Assembly (NCBI GenBank): GCA_022841745.1
Contig: JALHQW010000054.1
Coordinates: forward strand, 1 to 56,819
DNA length: 56,819 bases
From: Saprospiraceae bacterium
GTDB lineage: Bacteria; Bacteroidota; Bacteroidia; Chitinophagales; Saprospiraceae
Direction: 5' to 3'
Shown: positions 24,558-34,267 of the stretch, piece after piece
Layout of the letters: each line of letters starts with the position of its first letter
Position numbering within the stretch: position 1 is the stretch's first letter
Notes under the pieces: generated by a model
Seen by the model: only the letters and a program-made list of their open reading frames with translations
Told to the model about the DNA's origin: nothing
Databases searched by the model: none
Translations under genes and position numbers: made by a program

Positions 24558-25231
24558 TTCAGCACATATCCCATGCCTACTACGGTCTGGATAAGTTTTG
24601 TTTCAAATGGCTTATCAACCTTGTTGCGAAGGTAATTCATATAAACATCCACGACGTTGGTGCCAAGGTCGAAATTGATGTCCCATACATTTTCGAGGAT
24701 GTCCATGCGGCTGAGCACCCGGTTTCGGTTTCGCATCAGGTATTCGAGCAAGAAGAACTCCTTGGCGGTAAGCTTAATCTCAATGCCTGCACGGGTAACA
24801 GTTTTTGCATCAAGGTCAACAACGAGGTCAGCCACTTTGAGTAGGTTGGCTGGAGGGGGCGGAATGGTGCCCGACCTGCGGGTCAATGCCCTAACTCTTG
24901 CCAGTAACTCCTTGAACTTAAAGGGTTTTCCGAGGTAATCATCTGCTCCAATATCAAGCCCGGCGACGATGTCATTGGTCTCGTTCAGGGCGGTGAGCAT
25001 CAGTATGCGCGTTTGTATGTTCAGTTCGCTCCGCAATTTCTGGCATACTTCCAACCCGTTTAACCCCGGCAGCACGATGTCGAGGATGATGAGCGCAAAC
25101 TCGGACCGCTGCGCCATCTTCAGCCCCAATTCCCCATCGAAAGCTTGAACAGCTTCAAAGCCATTTTCTTCCAATCCTTTTTTTATCAAATTGGAAATGG
25201 AGGGTTCGTCTTCAACGACAAGGATTTTCAT
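24548..25231 (-). CDS. OmpR/PhoB-family response regulator
   Basis: 227 residues. The receiver domain (1-118) has the acidic pocket VVEDE, phospho-acceptor Asp51 in LIILDIVLPG, Thr near 80 in MLTAL, and Lys near 102 in GKPFKFKEL. A proline-rich linker leads to a winged-helix DNA-binding domain (about 130-225) with KLTAKEFFLLEYLMRNRNRV and TVVGMGYVL. It is first in an operon with the histidine kinase and has a well-formed promoter upstream. Confidence 0.94.
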   Translation of the reverse strand: MKILVVEDEPSISNLIKKGLEENGFEAVQAFDGELGLKMAQRSEFALIILDIVLPGLNGLEVCQKLRSELNIQTRILMLTALNETNDIVAGLDIGADDYLGKPFKFKELLARVRALTRRSGTIPPPPANLLKVADLVVDLDAKTVTRAGIEIKLTAKEFFLLEYLMRNRNRVLSRMDILENVWDINFDLGTNVVDVYMNYLRNKVDKPFETKLIQTVVGMGYVLKEV

Positions 25232-25277
25232 ATTCTGGATTTTGGCTATTGAAAAAAAACTGCCCGGTGATTTTTCG

Positions 25278-25310
25278 CAAAGCTATGATTGAAAAAAATC
25301 AAGGCTCAAA
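25278..25310 (-). promoter_or_regulatory. Bacteroidota-type promoter for the two-component operon
   Basis: On the minus strand TTTG (25307-25310), 21 bases, then TAGCTTTG (25278-25285), an exact match to both boxes. The start codon is about 45 bases downstream. Confidence 0.65.
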
Positions 25311-25382
25311 AATGCGTAGTGCTGGAATTTTGTTCAAAATTTACCCCTTGAAGGCAATTAGAATGCAATTAAAATCAAAGAC

Positions 25383-27287
25383 ATGAAACTTCAAATCAGC
25401 TCATTGGAAGAATACAAGCAAGTCTATCAGCACAGCGTGAACGATCCTGCGGGTTTTTGGGGCGATGTTGCGAAGCAATACCATTGGTACAAGCCTTGGG
25501 AATCGGTGCTCGAATGGGAGTTCAAAACCCCGGACGTGAAATGGTACAAGGGCGCCAAAACCAATATCACCTACAACTGCCTCGACCGCCATCTGGACAC
25601 CCGTGCCGACCAAACGGCCATACTTTGGGAACCAAACGACCCTGACAAGCCTGCCAAGCACCTGACCTACCGACAAATGTACGAGGAAGTTTGCCGTACC
25701 GCCAATGCACTCAAGTCACTCGGCGTAGGTAAGGGCGACCGGGTATGCTTCTACATGCCCATGGTGCCCGAACTGGCCATTGCCGTGCTGGCCTGCGCCC
25801 GCATCGGTGCAGTCCATAGCGTGGTCTTTGCAGGTTTTTCGGCGCAGTCACTTGCCGACCGGATCCATGATTCTGCTTGCAAAATGGTCATCTGCTCCGA
25901 TTACAATGCCCGTGGCGCCAAGAACATCCCTGTAAAACAAGTGGTGGACGACGCACTCGCACTTGGCTGTCCCAGTATAGAAAAAGTGTTGGTGCTCAAG
26001 CATACAGGCGATGCCCTCAATTGGAACGACGACCGTGATGTTTGGTGGCATGAAATCGTGCCCAACCAGGCTGCCGTTTGCGAACCTGAGCACATGGACG
26101 CCGAGGACATGCTCTTCATCCTTTACACTTCTGGTTCAACTGGCAAGCCAAAGGGCGTGGTACATACAGTGGGTGGCTATATGGTCTTTGCGGGCTATAC
26201 TTTCAGCAACGTGTTCCAATACCGGGAGGGCGAGGTCTTTTGGTGTACTGCCGACGTGGGTTGGATTACCGGCCACAGCTACATTGTTTACGGCCCGCTG
26301 CTGAACGGGGCTACATCCCTCATGTTTGAGGGCGTTCCGACCTACCCCGATTCGGGCCGGTTCTGGCAGGTCTGCGAAAAACACAAAGTCAATATTTTCT
26401 ATACCGCCCCCACCGCCATCCGTGCCCTCATGGCCGCTGGCGACGAATGGACGGAAGGCCACGACCTGAGCAGCCTACGGGTGCTCGGCTCGGTGGGCGA
26501 ACCCATCAACGCCGAGGCTTGGCATTGGTACCATGAAAAAATCGGCAAGGGCCGTTGCCCCATTGTGGACACCTGGTGGCAGACCGAGACCGGGGGCATC
26601 CTCATCTCACCCTTGGCCGACATCACGCCACTGAAGCCTACTTATGCATCGCTGCCAGTGCCCGGCGTACAGCCTTGCCTGGTGGATGCCTCCGGCAATG
26701 AGATCGAAGGTGACGAGGTGGAAGGAATGCTATGCATGAAGTTCCCATGGCCGGGCATCATCCGTACCACCTATGGCGACCATGCCCGTTGCAAACAGAC
26801 CTATTTTGCCACTTTCGAAGGCAAATACTTCACTGGCGACGGCGCCCGCCGTGATTCGGATGGCTATTACCGCATCATCGGGCGGGTGGACGACGTGATC
26901 AACGTCAGCGGCCACCGCATCGGCACGGCTGAGGTGGAAAATGCCATCAACGAGCACCCGCTCTGCATCGAGAGTGCGGTGGTCGGTTTCCCGCATGAAA
27001 TAAAGGGGCAAGGCATCTATGCCTATATCATCACCGATGGACAAGTACCCGACGTGGCGAAGTTCCAAAAAGAGGTGTTGGCTACTGTCACGAAGATCAT
27101 CGGCCCCATTGCGAAGCCCGATGTGATTCAAATCGTGCCGGGCCTGCCAAAGACCCGCTCTGGCAAAATCATGCGGCGCATACTTCGGAAAATTGCCGAG
27201 GGCGATGTGTCCAACTTAGGTGATACTTCGACCTTGTTGAATCCGGAGGTGGTTGAGGATATCAAGAAGGGGGCGGCAGAACGGTAA
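25383..27287 (+). CDS. acs: Acetyl-CoA synthetase (AMP-forming)
   Basis: 634 residues. It activates acetate to acetyl-CoA through an acetyl-adenylate. Visible motifs: [16 protein letters not shown] (A3 core, near 245), TWWQTETGG near 398-406 (acetate pocket Trp and adenylate binding), [18 protein letters not shown] (A8 hinge, near 500), and [16 protein letters not shown] with Lys595, the residue reversibly acetylated in Salmonella Acs. The length is in the usual range (about 630-650). It diverges from the response regulator gene and ends at a strong bidirectional terminator. Confidence 0.95.
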   Translation: MKLQISSLEEYKQVYQHSVNDPAGFWGDVAKQYHWYKPWESVLEWEFKTPDVKWYKGAKTNITYNCLDRHLDTRADQTAILWEPNDPDKPAKHLTYRQMYEEVCRTANALKSLGVGKGDRVCFYMPMVPELAIAVLACARIGAVHSVVFAGFSAQSLADRIHDSACKMVICSDYNARGAKNIPVKQVVDDALALGCPSIEKVLVLKHTGDALNWNDDRDVWWHEIVPNQAAVCEPEHMDAEDMLFILYTSGSTGKPKGVVHTVGGYMVFAGYTFSNVFQYREGEVFWCTADVGWITGHSYIVYGPLLNGATSLMFEGVPTYPDSGRFWQVCEKHKVNIFYTAPTAIRALMAAGDEWTEGHDLSSLRVLGSVGEPINAEAWHWYHEKIGKGRCPIVDTWWQTETGGILISPLADITPLKPTYASLPVPGVQPCLVDASGNEIEGDEVEGMLCMKFPWPGIIRTTYGDHARCKQTYFATFEGKYFTGDGARRDSDGYYRIIGRVDDVINVSGHRIGTAEVENAINEHPLCIESAVVGFPHEIKGQGIYAYIITDGQVPDVAKFQKEVLATVTKIIGPIAKPDVIQIVPGLPKTRSGKIMRRILRKIAEGDVSNLGDTSTLLNPEVVEDIKKGAAER

Positions 27288-27298
27288 TACAATTTGGC

Positions 27299-27347
27299 GA
27301 AATAGAAAGGGGCTGCACGACAATGTCGTGCAGCCCCTTTCTATTTC
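27299..27347. terminator. Bidirectional intrinsic terminator
   Basis: 24-bp perfect arms with a one-base centre (core GGGGCTGCACGACA), and A/T runs on both sides. It serves the converging acs and queD genes. Confidence 0.88.
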
Positions 27348-27357
27348 ACAACGTTAC

Positions 27358-27768
27358 TCACTCCCCAAAATACTCCACATAAATATTCTCCGTCTCCCAC
27401 AGCTTGATGCAGTGCAACTCGCAGCCTTTGATGTGCGGCTCCAACTGTTGCCAGAACAGGATGGCGAGGTTCTCTGTCGTGGGCTGCATGCCTATGGGAA
27501 TGAAAGGCACGTCGAGGTTCAGGTTGCAGTGGTCCACCTTTTCAATGATGGCCTCCTTGATGATTCGGCTCAAATCCTTCACGTCCATCACGAAGCCGGT
27601 GATGGGGTCGGGCTTGCCTTTTACGGTCACGTAAAGGTCATAATTATGGCCATGCCAATTGCGGTTGGCGCACTTGCCGAACCACTCGATATTTTTCTCC
27701 TCGCTCCATTCCGCTACCCAAAGTTTATGGGCGGCATTGAAGCGTTCTCTTCTTGTCAGGTAAACCAT
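27358..27768 (-). CDS. queD: 6-carboxytetrahydropterin synthase / 6-pyruvoyl-tetrahydropterin synthase family
   Basis: 136 residues from the ATG at 27768; 24 extra upstream codons are not conserved-looking. The zinc histidines are His14 (FNAAHKL), His39 and His41 (WHGHNY), the catalytic Cys is Cys33, and the charge-relay residues His80 (VDHCNLN) and Glu127 (WETENIY) are present. QueD converts dihydroneopterin triphosphate toward queuosine; the related PTPS makes pterins. No other queuosine gene is nearby, so QueD is chosen on family grounds. Confidence 0.85.
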   Translation of the reverse strand: MVYLTRRERFNAAHKLWVAEWSEEKNIEWFGKCANRNWHGHNYDLYVTVKGKPDPITGFVMDVKDLSRIIKEAIIEKVDHCNLNLDVPFIPIGMQPTTENLAILFWQQLEPHIKGCELHCIKLWETENIYVEYFGE

Positions 27769-27837
27769 CTGCTTATTTGATAGCTTGTCCGCCAACATCG
27801 GCGTTACAGCATTGGTCAAGAGTTTAAAAAACGACTG

Positions 27838-27869
27838 CAAATCTAAGCATTATCGCTTTCAACTGGCAA
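27838..27869 (-). promoter_or_regulatory. Bacteroidota-type promoter for queD
   Basis: On the minus strand TTG (27867-27869), 21 bases, then TAGATTTG (27838-27845). Transcription would start near 27831 and the ATG is at 27768, which supports the shorter start chosen for queD. Confidence 0.6.
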
Positions 27870-27997
27870 CTGTCAATTGCCTTTGGTTTTTTGAATGCCA
27901 ATCGGATGCAACCGCTTTTTCATCTAAATAATTCCCTTTTTTGTTGTCGAAACAAGCAATATTGCCGCATCATAAATTAGCCAGCTGGAAAATGTAG

Positions 27998-29056
27998 ATG
28001 ACAATAAGTACGAAAATAAAGAAACGCCTACTCAAGGTAGCCTCAACAAGAGCTATCCAGCACTCCTTTTTTTGGGTGTTCTTGTTCTTATTGTACTCCT
28101 TGGTGGAAGTGCTGTTGACAGAACAGCCATTTTTCTACACCGTCAGCAACAATGTTGTCAGGTTGGTCATTCTTGGAATAGCGGTATATTACAATGTCTA
28201 TAGCCTGATTCCAAGGTATTTAGTGGACAAAAAATTCTTGCAATACCTAGGTTTTTTGATGCTGACCGTTCTCATCGTCACACCGCTTGAGACCTTTTTG
28301 ATTTACCTTAAATCGAGCGGACACCCTGACATTCGGGCCGAGGTCGTTGAGAATCACAACTGGTATTTCCTCCCCAATTTCTTCGTATTGGCCACCTCCA
28401 CCGTTGTAAAAATAACGGTGGACTGGTACACCAATATCAAGGAAAGACAAGAACTTGTGACCGAGACGATGCAGTCGGAGCTTAGGTTCTTGAAGTCGCA
28501 AATCAACCCCCATTTCCTTTTCAACACCCTCAACAGCCTTTACGCCCTTACGCTAAAAAAATCGGACTTGGCGCCCGACATCGTACTGAAACTGAGCGAA
28601 ATGATGCGCTATATGCTCTACGAATGCAACGAAAAATGGGTGCCACTCAGCAAAGAGGTCAATTATATCGCCAACTACTTAGAACTGGAGCGCATTCGCC
28701 AAGGCAACCGAGTGGACATGAAATACGAGGTGGACGGCTTGGTGAGCGACCAGAAAATCGCCCCGCTGATGTTCATCCCATTCATCGAAAACTGTTTCAA
28801 GCATGGGCTTGGAAGCCATATTTCCAAAGGGTATGTCAATATCTTACTCCATGTTAGGGGCAATGATATAGATTTACACATCGAAAACAGCAAGGGCGAG
28901 GTAATGCCCAAGCAAAACCATCCCCGCAGTGGTGGCATTGGCTTGGTCAACGTACGCCGCCGCCTCGACCTTCTCTACCCCAACCGCTACCAACTGACCG
29001 TGGACGATGCCCCATCAAGTTACACCGTGAGGCTGAAGCTGCGGCTGGAAGAATAA
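27998..29056 (+). CDS. LytS-type sensor histidine kinase
   Basis: 352 residues. Four membrane helices (about 22-45, 50-70, 80-105 and 118-140) precede a His_kinase domain whose phospho-acceptor lies in QINPHFLFNTLNSLYAL (about 168-184). A degenerate HATPase domain follows, with N-box-like FIPFIENCFKHGL and a GGIGLVNVRRRL loop. This is the short-loop kinase type that pairs with LytTR regulators, and one is encoded next. The signal is unknown. Confidence 0.9.
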   Translation: MTISTKIKKRLLKVASTRAIQHSFFWVFLFLLYSLVEVLLTEQPFFYTVSNNVVRLVILGIAVYYNVYSLIPRYLVDKKFLQYLGFLMLTVLIVTPLETFLIYLKSSGHPDIRAEVVENHNWYFLPNFFVLATSTVVKITVDWYTNIKERQELVTETMQSELRFLKSQINPHFLFNTLNSLYALTLKKSDLAPDIVLKLSEMMRYMLYECNEKWVPLSKEVNYIANYLELERIRQGNRVDMKYEVDGLVSDQKIAPLMFIPFIENCFKHGLGSHISKGYVNILLHVRGNDIDLHIENSKGEVMPKQNHPRSGGIGLVNVRRRLDLLYPNRYQLTVDDAPSSYTVRLKLRLEE

Positions 29057-29061
29057 AAAAC

Positions 29062-29151
29062 ATGGCTTCATTGTTTCATGGCTTCATGGCTTTGGTTATA
29101 AGCAACCATGAAACAGTGACTCCATGAAACAATGAATTCAAATCCAACAAT
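29062..29151. repeat. Inverted octamer arrays between the LytS and LytTR genes
   Basis: Units CATGGCTT, CATTGTTT, CATGGCTT, CATGGCTT face CATGAAAC, AGTGACTC, CATGAAAC, AATGAATT. It is the same octamer family as 1727-1872. The regulator gene starts seven bases later. Confidence 0.75.
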
Positions 29152-29157
29152 TTCAAT

Positions 29158-29886
29158 ATGATTAACACCATCATCGTTGACGACGAACCATTGGCACTTG
29201 ACGTGCTGGAGACCTACATCGAGAAAATATCCGACTTCAACCTTGTCAAGCGTTGCTCCAACGCCTTCGAGGCCAATGAGGCTTTAAAGCACAATGATAT
29301 TGACTTGATGTTTCTCGATATACAAATGCCGCAGTTAACGGGCATTGACTTCTTGAAGACCCTGACCGACCCGCCGCTCGTCATCTTCACCACGGCCTAT
29401 TCCAATTATGCCATCGAGGGTTTTGAACTCAATGCGACGGACTATTTGCTCAAGCCCATTTCCCTGGAGCGGTTCATGAAGGCAGCTAACAAAGCAGTTG
29501 ACCAGATTGAACTGAAACGAAAGGAAACTGCCTCCCATGTGGAAATCGGTGAATCCGAAGACTTCATCTTCGTGAAGGCGGACAAGAAGTTCGTAAAAAT
29601 CAACTTCTCGGAAGTGCTCTACATTGAGGGTTTGAAGGATTACGTCATCATCCGAACGGAGAAAGGGCGGGTCATTACCCTGCAAACGATGAAGAGCCTG
29701 GAAGACAAGTTGCCCTCCAAGATTTTCCGCCGCATCCACCGTTCCTATATCGTGAACATCGGCAAGGTAGAGGCTATCGTGGGAAATATGGTGGAGGTCA
29801 TTGAAAAAGGCCAGCCAAAGCATTTGCCAATAGGCAAAAACTACCGTGACGAATTGCTGGGCATGGTGAACGATAATAGGCTTTAA
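29158..29886 (+). CDS. LytTR-family response regulator
   Basis: 242 residues. The receiver domain has the acidic pocket IIVDDEP, Asp54 in LMFLDIQMPQ and Lys near 105 in LLKPISLERF. The LytTR DNA-binding domain (about 140-238) contains FIFVKADKKFVKINFSEVLYIEGLKDYV and FRRIHRSYIVNI. It is the cognate partner of the LytS-type kinase encoded just upstream. It is followed by a bidirectional terminator. Confidence 0.94.
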   Translation: MINTIIVDDEPLALDVLETYIEKISDFNLVKRCSNAFEANEALKHNDIDLMFLDIQMPQLTGIDFLKTLTDPPLVIFTTAYSNYAIEGFELNATDYLLKPISLERFMKAANKAVDQIELKRKETASHVEIGESEDFIFVKADKKFVKINFSEVLYIEGLKDYVIIRTEKGRVITLQTMKSLEDKLPSKIFRRIHRSYIVNIGKVEAIVGNMVEVIEKGQPKHLPIGKNYRDELLGMVNDNRL

Positions 29887-29912
29887 GCCTAAGGGCATAG
29901 CTATAAAAAAAC

Positions 29913-29946
29913 AAACCCGCTCCAGTTGCCTGGAGCGGGTTTTATT
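29913..29946. terminator. Bidirectional intrinsic terminator
   Basis: 12-bp arms AAACCCGCTCCA (29913-29924) and TGGAGCGGGTTT (29931-29942), with A-run upstream and T-run downstream. It lies between the converging LytTR and PA-domain genes. Confidence 0.88.
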
Positions 29947-29971
29947 TTGTGGTGAACAACCAAACCTTGGT

Positions 29972-32900
29972 TTATTCAACAATCAGTCGCTTCGCAACGG
30001 TCTGTTCGCCATTGGAGAACACAACCGTGTAGGCACCGCTTGGCAAGCTGGCGATATCGAAACGCTCGCTGCCGTTGAGGGCATTGTCGAGGTTGCGCTC
30101 CATCAGCGTCTGGCCAAGTGTGTTCATCAGGCGAACGTTAAGGTTCACCATGCTCTCAAAATTGTAGGTAATGTTCACGTAAGTGCCCGCTGGGTTCGGG
30201 TTCACGCCAATGGCTTTAGCGAAGGCAGATTCGTTTGCACTGAGTGCATCGCAATCCACGCACCAGTTAAAGCAGTAGGTGCCAAGTGTTTCATTGACAT
30301 CGCCAATGGTAGCAGCCCTGTTGATGTTGCCGCCATCATCTACACCACAATCAATAAGTGCTGCATTTGATTCCCAGCCGTTCGGGCCGTTTTTGAATTT
30401 CCACTGGATTGCTGTACCAACTTCGAACTCCTTCGTGATTTCCCAGATGTCATTGCCAACATTGGTCATGTTCTCGTCAGTCCAGCCATTAAATGAACCA
30501 GCGATGCGCACACCGCCTGCGCTTACGGTTTCCCGCTCCATGTTCACCCGGAAGGTAACGTCAACGATGGGCGTACTGGTTAGTTGGGTGAAATTCAAGC
30601 AAAATTCACCATCAGATAACGCTCCTTGGAAGTTGAAGCCATCAATCATCATATAGTAAACAGTGCCTTCGGTGGTAGCAAGATCAATTGAAGAAGCAAA
30701 ATTTCCACCAGCTGGATCAATATCCTCGTGGCATGCAACCGGAGTCAAACTGCCACAATCACCACTGTAAATGGCCATTTGTGTGTCACCACCATCAATA
30801 TAGTCGGTGGCATTACAAGCGCCAGTTTCAATGTTATAAGTTTCTCCATCGCCAACGAACGTAAACCAGATGGTGTTGTTCAGTTCAGGCATAGGATTAT
30901 TAGGATCTCCAATTGGCTCAAGGAAGCATTCGTAGCCATCTTCTGGATCGCTGGCACCTGTTGAGTAGCCAGTGTTGTCATATAACGGCGTAGATACCAC
31001 CGTGCCTACACCACCTCCAAGATAGCTGTTAAGGTCAATTGCTCCTCCACAGATATCGCCTGCCAAGGCGGGCAATTCCTCAAACAGCACGTTGTCAACA
31101 TAATAAAGCACCCCAGCAGCGCCATAGAAGTCAACGCCGCCTAACTGGATATAGCCAGCATTAGCTTGTGCGCTGATGTTCCAGCTGGGCGCATAATCTT
31201 GAATCATCGTTCCATTAACCCAAAGCTGGGCCGTGTTGTTGTCGAGGTCTATGAGTTGCTGTACTTTGAACCAGTTGTCATAGGTATAGGTGAAAGTGCT
31301 GGAATTGGCACCACCTGCGTTCACTCTAGCTGCACCGTTTGCATCGAAATACACCTCCATCATGTAATCAGCTGTGCCAGGTGCTGGCAGCAAGGAAGCA
31401 TCTTTTTGCAAGTTGAAATAGGCCAAGGAGCCGGTCGGGATGTACATGTCCCAGCTAAGCGAATAGTTGCCGGTTGAGCGATCGCCTAGCAACAGGATGA
31501 TGTCGTCAGCGTTGGCAGCAGGCAAGGCAGCAGAAACTTTCAATGATTGCTCGCAGCTGAGGAACTGGGCACTGCTTATTTCACCATCATCAAAACCACC
31601 ATCCGTGAGTGACCAACCCGTCCACCAAGGAGATTGTGGGCCAACCAAGCCGGCATCGTAGCCGTCAAAGGCATCGCAGATAAGGGCGTTGGCTGGGCAG
31701 GCTTCTACCTGCTTCATGCTGACATCATCAACATAGTACAGAACGCCAGTGTTGCCAAAGAAGTCAATACCGCCTAATTGTGAAATACCCGTAGTTGAAC
31801 CTGCTTGGTAAGAGGTTGGGTGCTCTGCAACGAATACACCATCATACCATACCCTGTTGATTTGGTTGTCCATGTCCATGTCGTGATAAACTGTGAACCA
31901 TTTATCGTGAGGATATTCAAATGCAATATCAATATTGCCGACATTGTAAACGCCAGTACCGTCAGCATTGAATACTACTTCATTGGCAAAAGCATCGCCT
32001 ACACCAGGAGTGGCTTCGTTCTTCTGCATATTGTAGTAGGCAGCACTGCCAGTTGGCACATACATTTTCCACTTAAGGATATAGTGACCAGTAGTCCTGT
32101 TGCCTAAGTTGAGCATTTGGTCATCAGCACCACCTGCAGCTGCAATTTTCATTGATTGAGTGCCGCTTAATGCTTGCTCGTTCACTACCTGGGCATTTTC
32201 GTTGGCGTTGGTCGGCTGCGTCCAGGTATCCCAAACATCGGATTGGTCGCTGATGCCACCTAAAGTGTAATTGTCAAAATCCTCATCAATCCAAAGTGGG
32301 CAAACGGCGTCCGGTGGGCAAGGGGCGCAAGAGTTGAAGCAGACAAGGTCTGTAAACGCAGGTTCTAGTCCAACTGAAAGGGTACGGCAATCAACAAGAG
32401 CCGGGTTATCTTCTGGTGTAGTTCCATTGATGAAAATATAATTCAATTCATCACCAGCGGTAACATTAGTAGAATAAGCCCAAATCCCGTTGCCTAAATC
32501 AGACATATCTGCTGGGGCACCTGCATTGATGCTGATTCTTGCACCTCCGGCATTTACCGTCTCGTCTTGCATGTCAATCAAGAAATTGGCCTCAACACTT
32601 GGCAGCGCCCCAAATGACACCTCAAAATCGAACCCTTGTGAGTCATAGATATTGTCCCAAACAATGGTGTAGCTTTGGCCAGCACGCACGATGACATCAA
32701 GGTTGGAAGAATAGGGATCATTATCTGGTGGCACAGAACCACAAGCATCGTCGTTTTGGTCAATAAACGTTACTGCATTCCTGCAGCCCTCAAACACGGT
32801 GACACGGGTATCCACGCCGCTTGCGCAAGAGTTCACGTTCATGACCGCATCGCTCGGTGCGGTGATGGTGAAGTACTTCGCCCCGTCAGAATCGGTAAAT

Positions 32901-33487
32901 GGCGATGGACCTGTCAATTCAGGAGAAGTATGAATGCCAGCACCAGGCAGCACTGTTTCAGCTTGGAAGCCGTTGCCATCACCAGGATAGTTCACTGGGA
33001 ATGTGGCCGTGACTGCCTCAGTAGCCAAAACAGCTTTGATGGTGTTGCACATGTTCAACGTGAGCATCACTGCAGGAATGGTAATGTCGCAGTTGGCACC
33101 ACCCATTACAATGGTAGAGTCAGGGATAGCTGGATTGTTGTTGCAAACAATCACGCCAATTGCGCCTGCGTTCTGAGCATTGAGGGTCTTTACGGCAAAG
33201 CCGCAAGCACCACGGTCAATCAAGGCAATTTTTCCACTAACATTGTTCATCGGTGCTTGGCAGCCATCATTGATAGTACCACCAGTTCCCGTAATGTCAC
33301 CGTCGTCAACAAGTACCACTTCTCCAGATTCGCCATTTAGCCAACCGCCAAAGACTGCATGCTTCGACAAGTAATCACCTGCAATGCTCGCCGGAGAAGT
33401 GATGGTCACGTTCTGAGCGAACGCACCAAACGACATTCCGAGTAGCAAAGCAAAGGCACTTAGTTTTGATAAGTAGCTTTTCAACAT
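29972..33487 (-). CDS. Large secreted PA-domain protein with T9SS sorting domain
   Basis: 1171 residues. A signal peptide (1-25, ending GAFAQ) is followed by a protease-associated (PA) domain (about 30-165) with DRGACGFAVKTLNAQNAGAIGV and IPAVMLTLNMCNTIKA. Then come cysteine-rich, DPP-like beta segments, two similar jelly-roll/LamG-like domains (about 400-560 and 575-770, both containing IPTG.. and ..YNLQK or YFNLQK-type strands and DWFKV/KWFTV motifs), a beta-sandwich region around 800-950, and a carbohydrate-module-like domain (about 985-1060, RIAGSFNGWTDENM). The C-terminus (about 1085-1171) is a T9SS type A sorting domain (NPNPAGTYVNITY, LPSGAYTVVF). It probably sits on the cell surface. 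No catalytic centre was recognised. Confidence 0.82.
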   Translation of the reverse strand: MLKSYLSKLSAFALLLGMSFGAFAQNVTITSPASIAGDYLSKHAVFGGWLNGESGEVVLVDDGDITGTGGTINDGCQAPMNNVSGKIALIDRGACGFAVKTLNAQNAGAIGVIVCNNNPAIPDSTIVMGGANCDITIPAVMLTLNMCNTIKAVLATEAVTATFPVNYPGDGNGFQAETVLPGAGIHTSPELTGPSPFTDSDGAKYFTITAPSDAVMNVNSCASGVDTRVTVFEGCRNAVTFIDQNDDACGSVPPDNDPYSSNLDVIVRAGQSYTIVWDNIYDSQGFDFEVSFGALPSVEANFLIDMQDETVNAGGARISINAGAPADMSDLGNGIWAYSTNVTAGDELNYIFINGTTPEDNPALVDCRTLSVGLEPAFTDLVCFNSCAPCPPDAVCPLWIDEDFDNYTLGGISDQSDVWDTWTQPTNANENAQVVNEQALSGTQSMKIAAAGGADDQMLNLGNRTTGHYILKWKMYVPTGSAAYYNMQKNEATPGVGDAFANEVVFNADGTGVYNVGNIDIAFEYPHDKWFTVYHDMDMDNQINRVWYDGVFVAEHPTSYQAGSTTGISQLGGIDFFGNTGVLYYVDDVSMKQVEACPANALICDAFDGYDAGLVGPQSPWWTGWSLTDGGFDDGEISSAQFLSCEQSLKVSAALPAANADDIILLLGDRSTGNYSLSWDMYIPTGSLAYFNLQKDASLLPAPGTADYMMEVYFDANGAARVNAGGANSSTFTYTYDNWFKVQQLIDLDNNTAQLWVNGTMIQDYAPSWNISAQANAGYIQLGGVDFYGAAGVLYYVDNVLFEELPALAGDICGGAIDLNSYLGGGVGTVVSTPLYDNTGYSTGASDPEDGYECFLEPIGDPNNPMPELNNTIWFTFVGDGETYNIETGACNATDYIDGGDTQMAIYSGDCGSLTPVACHEDIDPAGGNFASSIDLATTEGTVYYMMIDGFNFQGALSDGEFCLNFTQLTSTPIVDVTFRVNMERETVSAGGVRIAGSFNGWTDENMTNVGNDIWEITKEFEVGTAIQWKFKNGPNGWESNAALIDCGVDDGGNINRAATIGDVNETLGTYCFNWCVDCDALSANESAFAKAIGVNPNPAGTYVNITYNFESMVNLNVRLMNTLGQTLMERNLDNALNGSERFDIASLPSGAYTVVFSNGEQTVAKRLIVE

Positions 33488-34267
33488 AATTCAATTTTTT
33501 AGTGAAACAATTAATTTATCCCAAAGAACATTTCGCCCAAGGGCGATTGTAAAGTTGGCAAATAAAGTGGATGCAGTTCAATTCTTGACCGTTTAGCCTT
33601 TTTCATGGCCCATGTTTAGGTCAAAATGTCGGCTTCGTTGCAAATACTGCCCAAAAGGCCGCAATCGCAGCGACTGCATCAAAGGGTAATTCGATGTTTT
33701 TCCAGGTGAAAAAATATGCTTGGGCAGATTTGAATGGAAGAAGAAACAGGCTTGGTGGCAGGTCGTCGAGATATTTGACGGTATCGGGCGTTGTCCATTT
33801 TGTTGCTTTGCATGTGTGTTTTCCAATGTCGAGGCGCTAAAATAGATAGTTTTTGAATTCAGGCGAGAATTTGGTCGTTAAAATTTCTGGGATTGTTTTT
33901 CTGTTTTCACAACTGCATGGTTTTCAAAACTTTATGCGCCAAATCTTCCAAGCCTCGGGCCGTCTGGGAAATGGGGGATACTGGATGCTGTTGATACTGG
34001 ATGCCGATAGCCCCTTTGGGGGATACTGTTGATGCTGGATGCTGTTGATGCTAGATATTGGAAAAGGGCTTACCTAAAACTGACGCATTTAGGTGAGCCC
34101 TTTACTGGATACGCATGGAGCATTTACAATTCAAACCATTTAGTGGGGGATGCAAAATAAAAAAACGAACAATTAGCATCCAAATTATTGTCCCTTAAGA
34201 CACCCTGTATCCAGCATCCAGTATCCAGCAGTATCCAGCATCTAGTATTCAGCCAATAGCTCAAAAC
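33488..34267. other. 780-base gene-free region with nested inverted repeats
   Basis: No gene is seen. GGATGCT/GGATACT-type heptamers at about 33976-34059 face their complement (ATCCAGC, ATCCAGT) at 34206-34250. Between them is a hairpin (34063-34103; arms AAAGGGCT..CTAAA and TTTAGGT..AGCCCTTT). Its start resembles the terminus of mobile element C at 9027, both reading AAGGGCTT then AAAACTG and CGC. The left half, upstream of the T9SS gene, shows no clear promoter. Confidence 0.6.
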
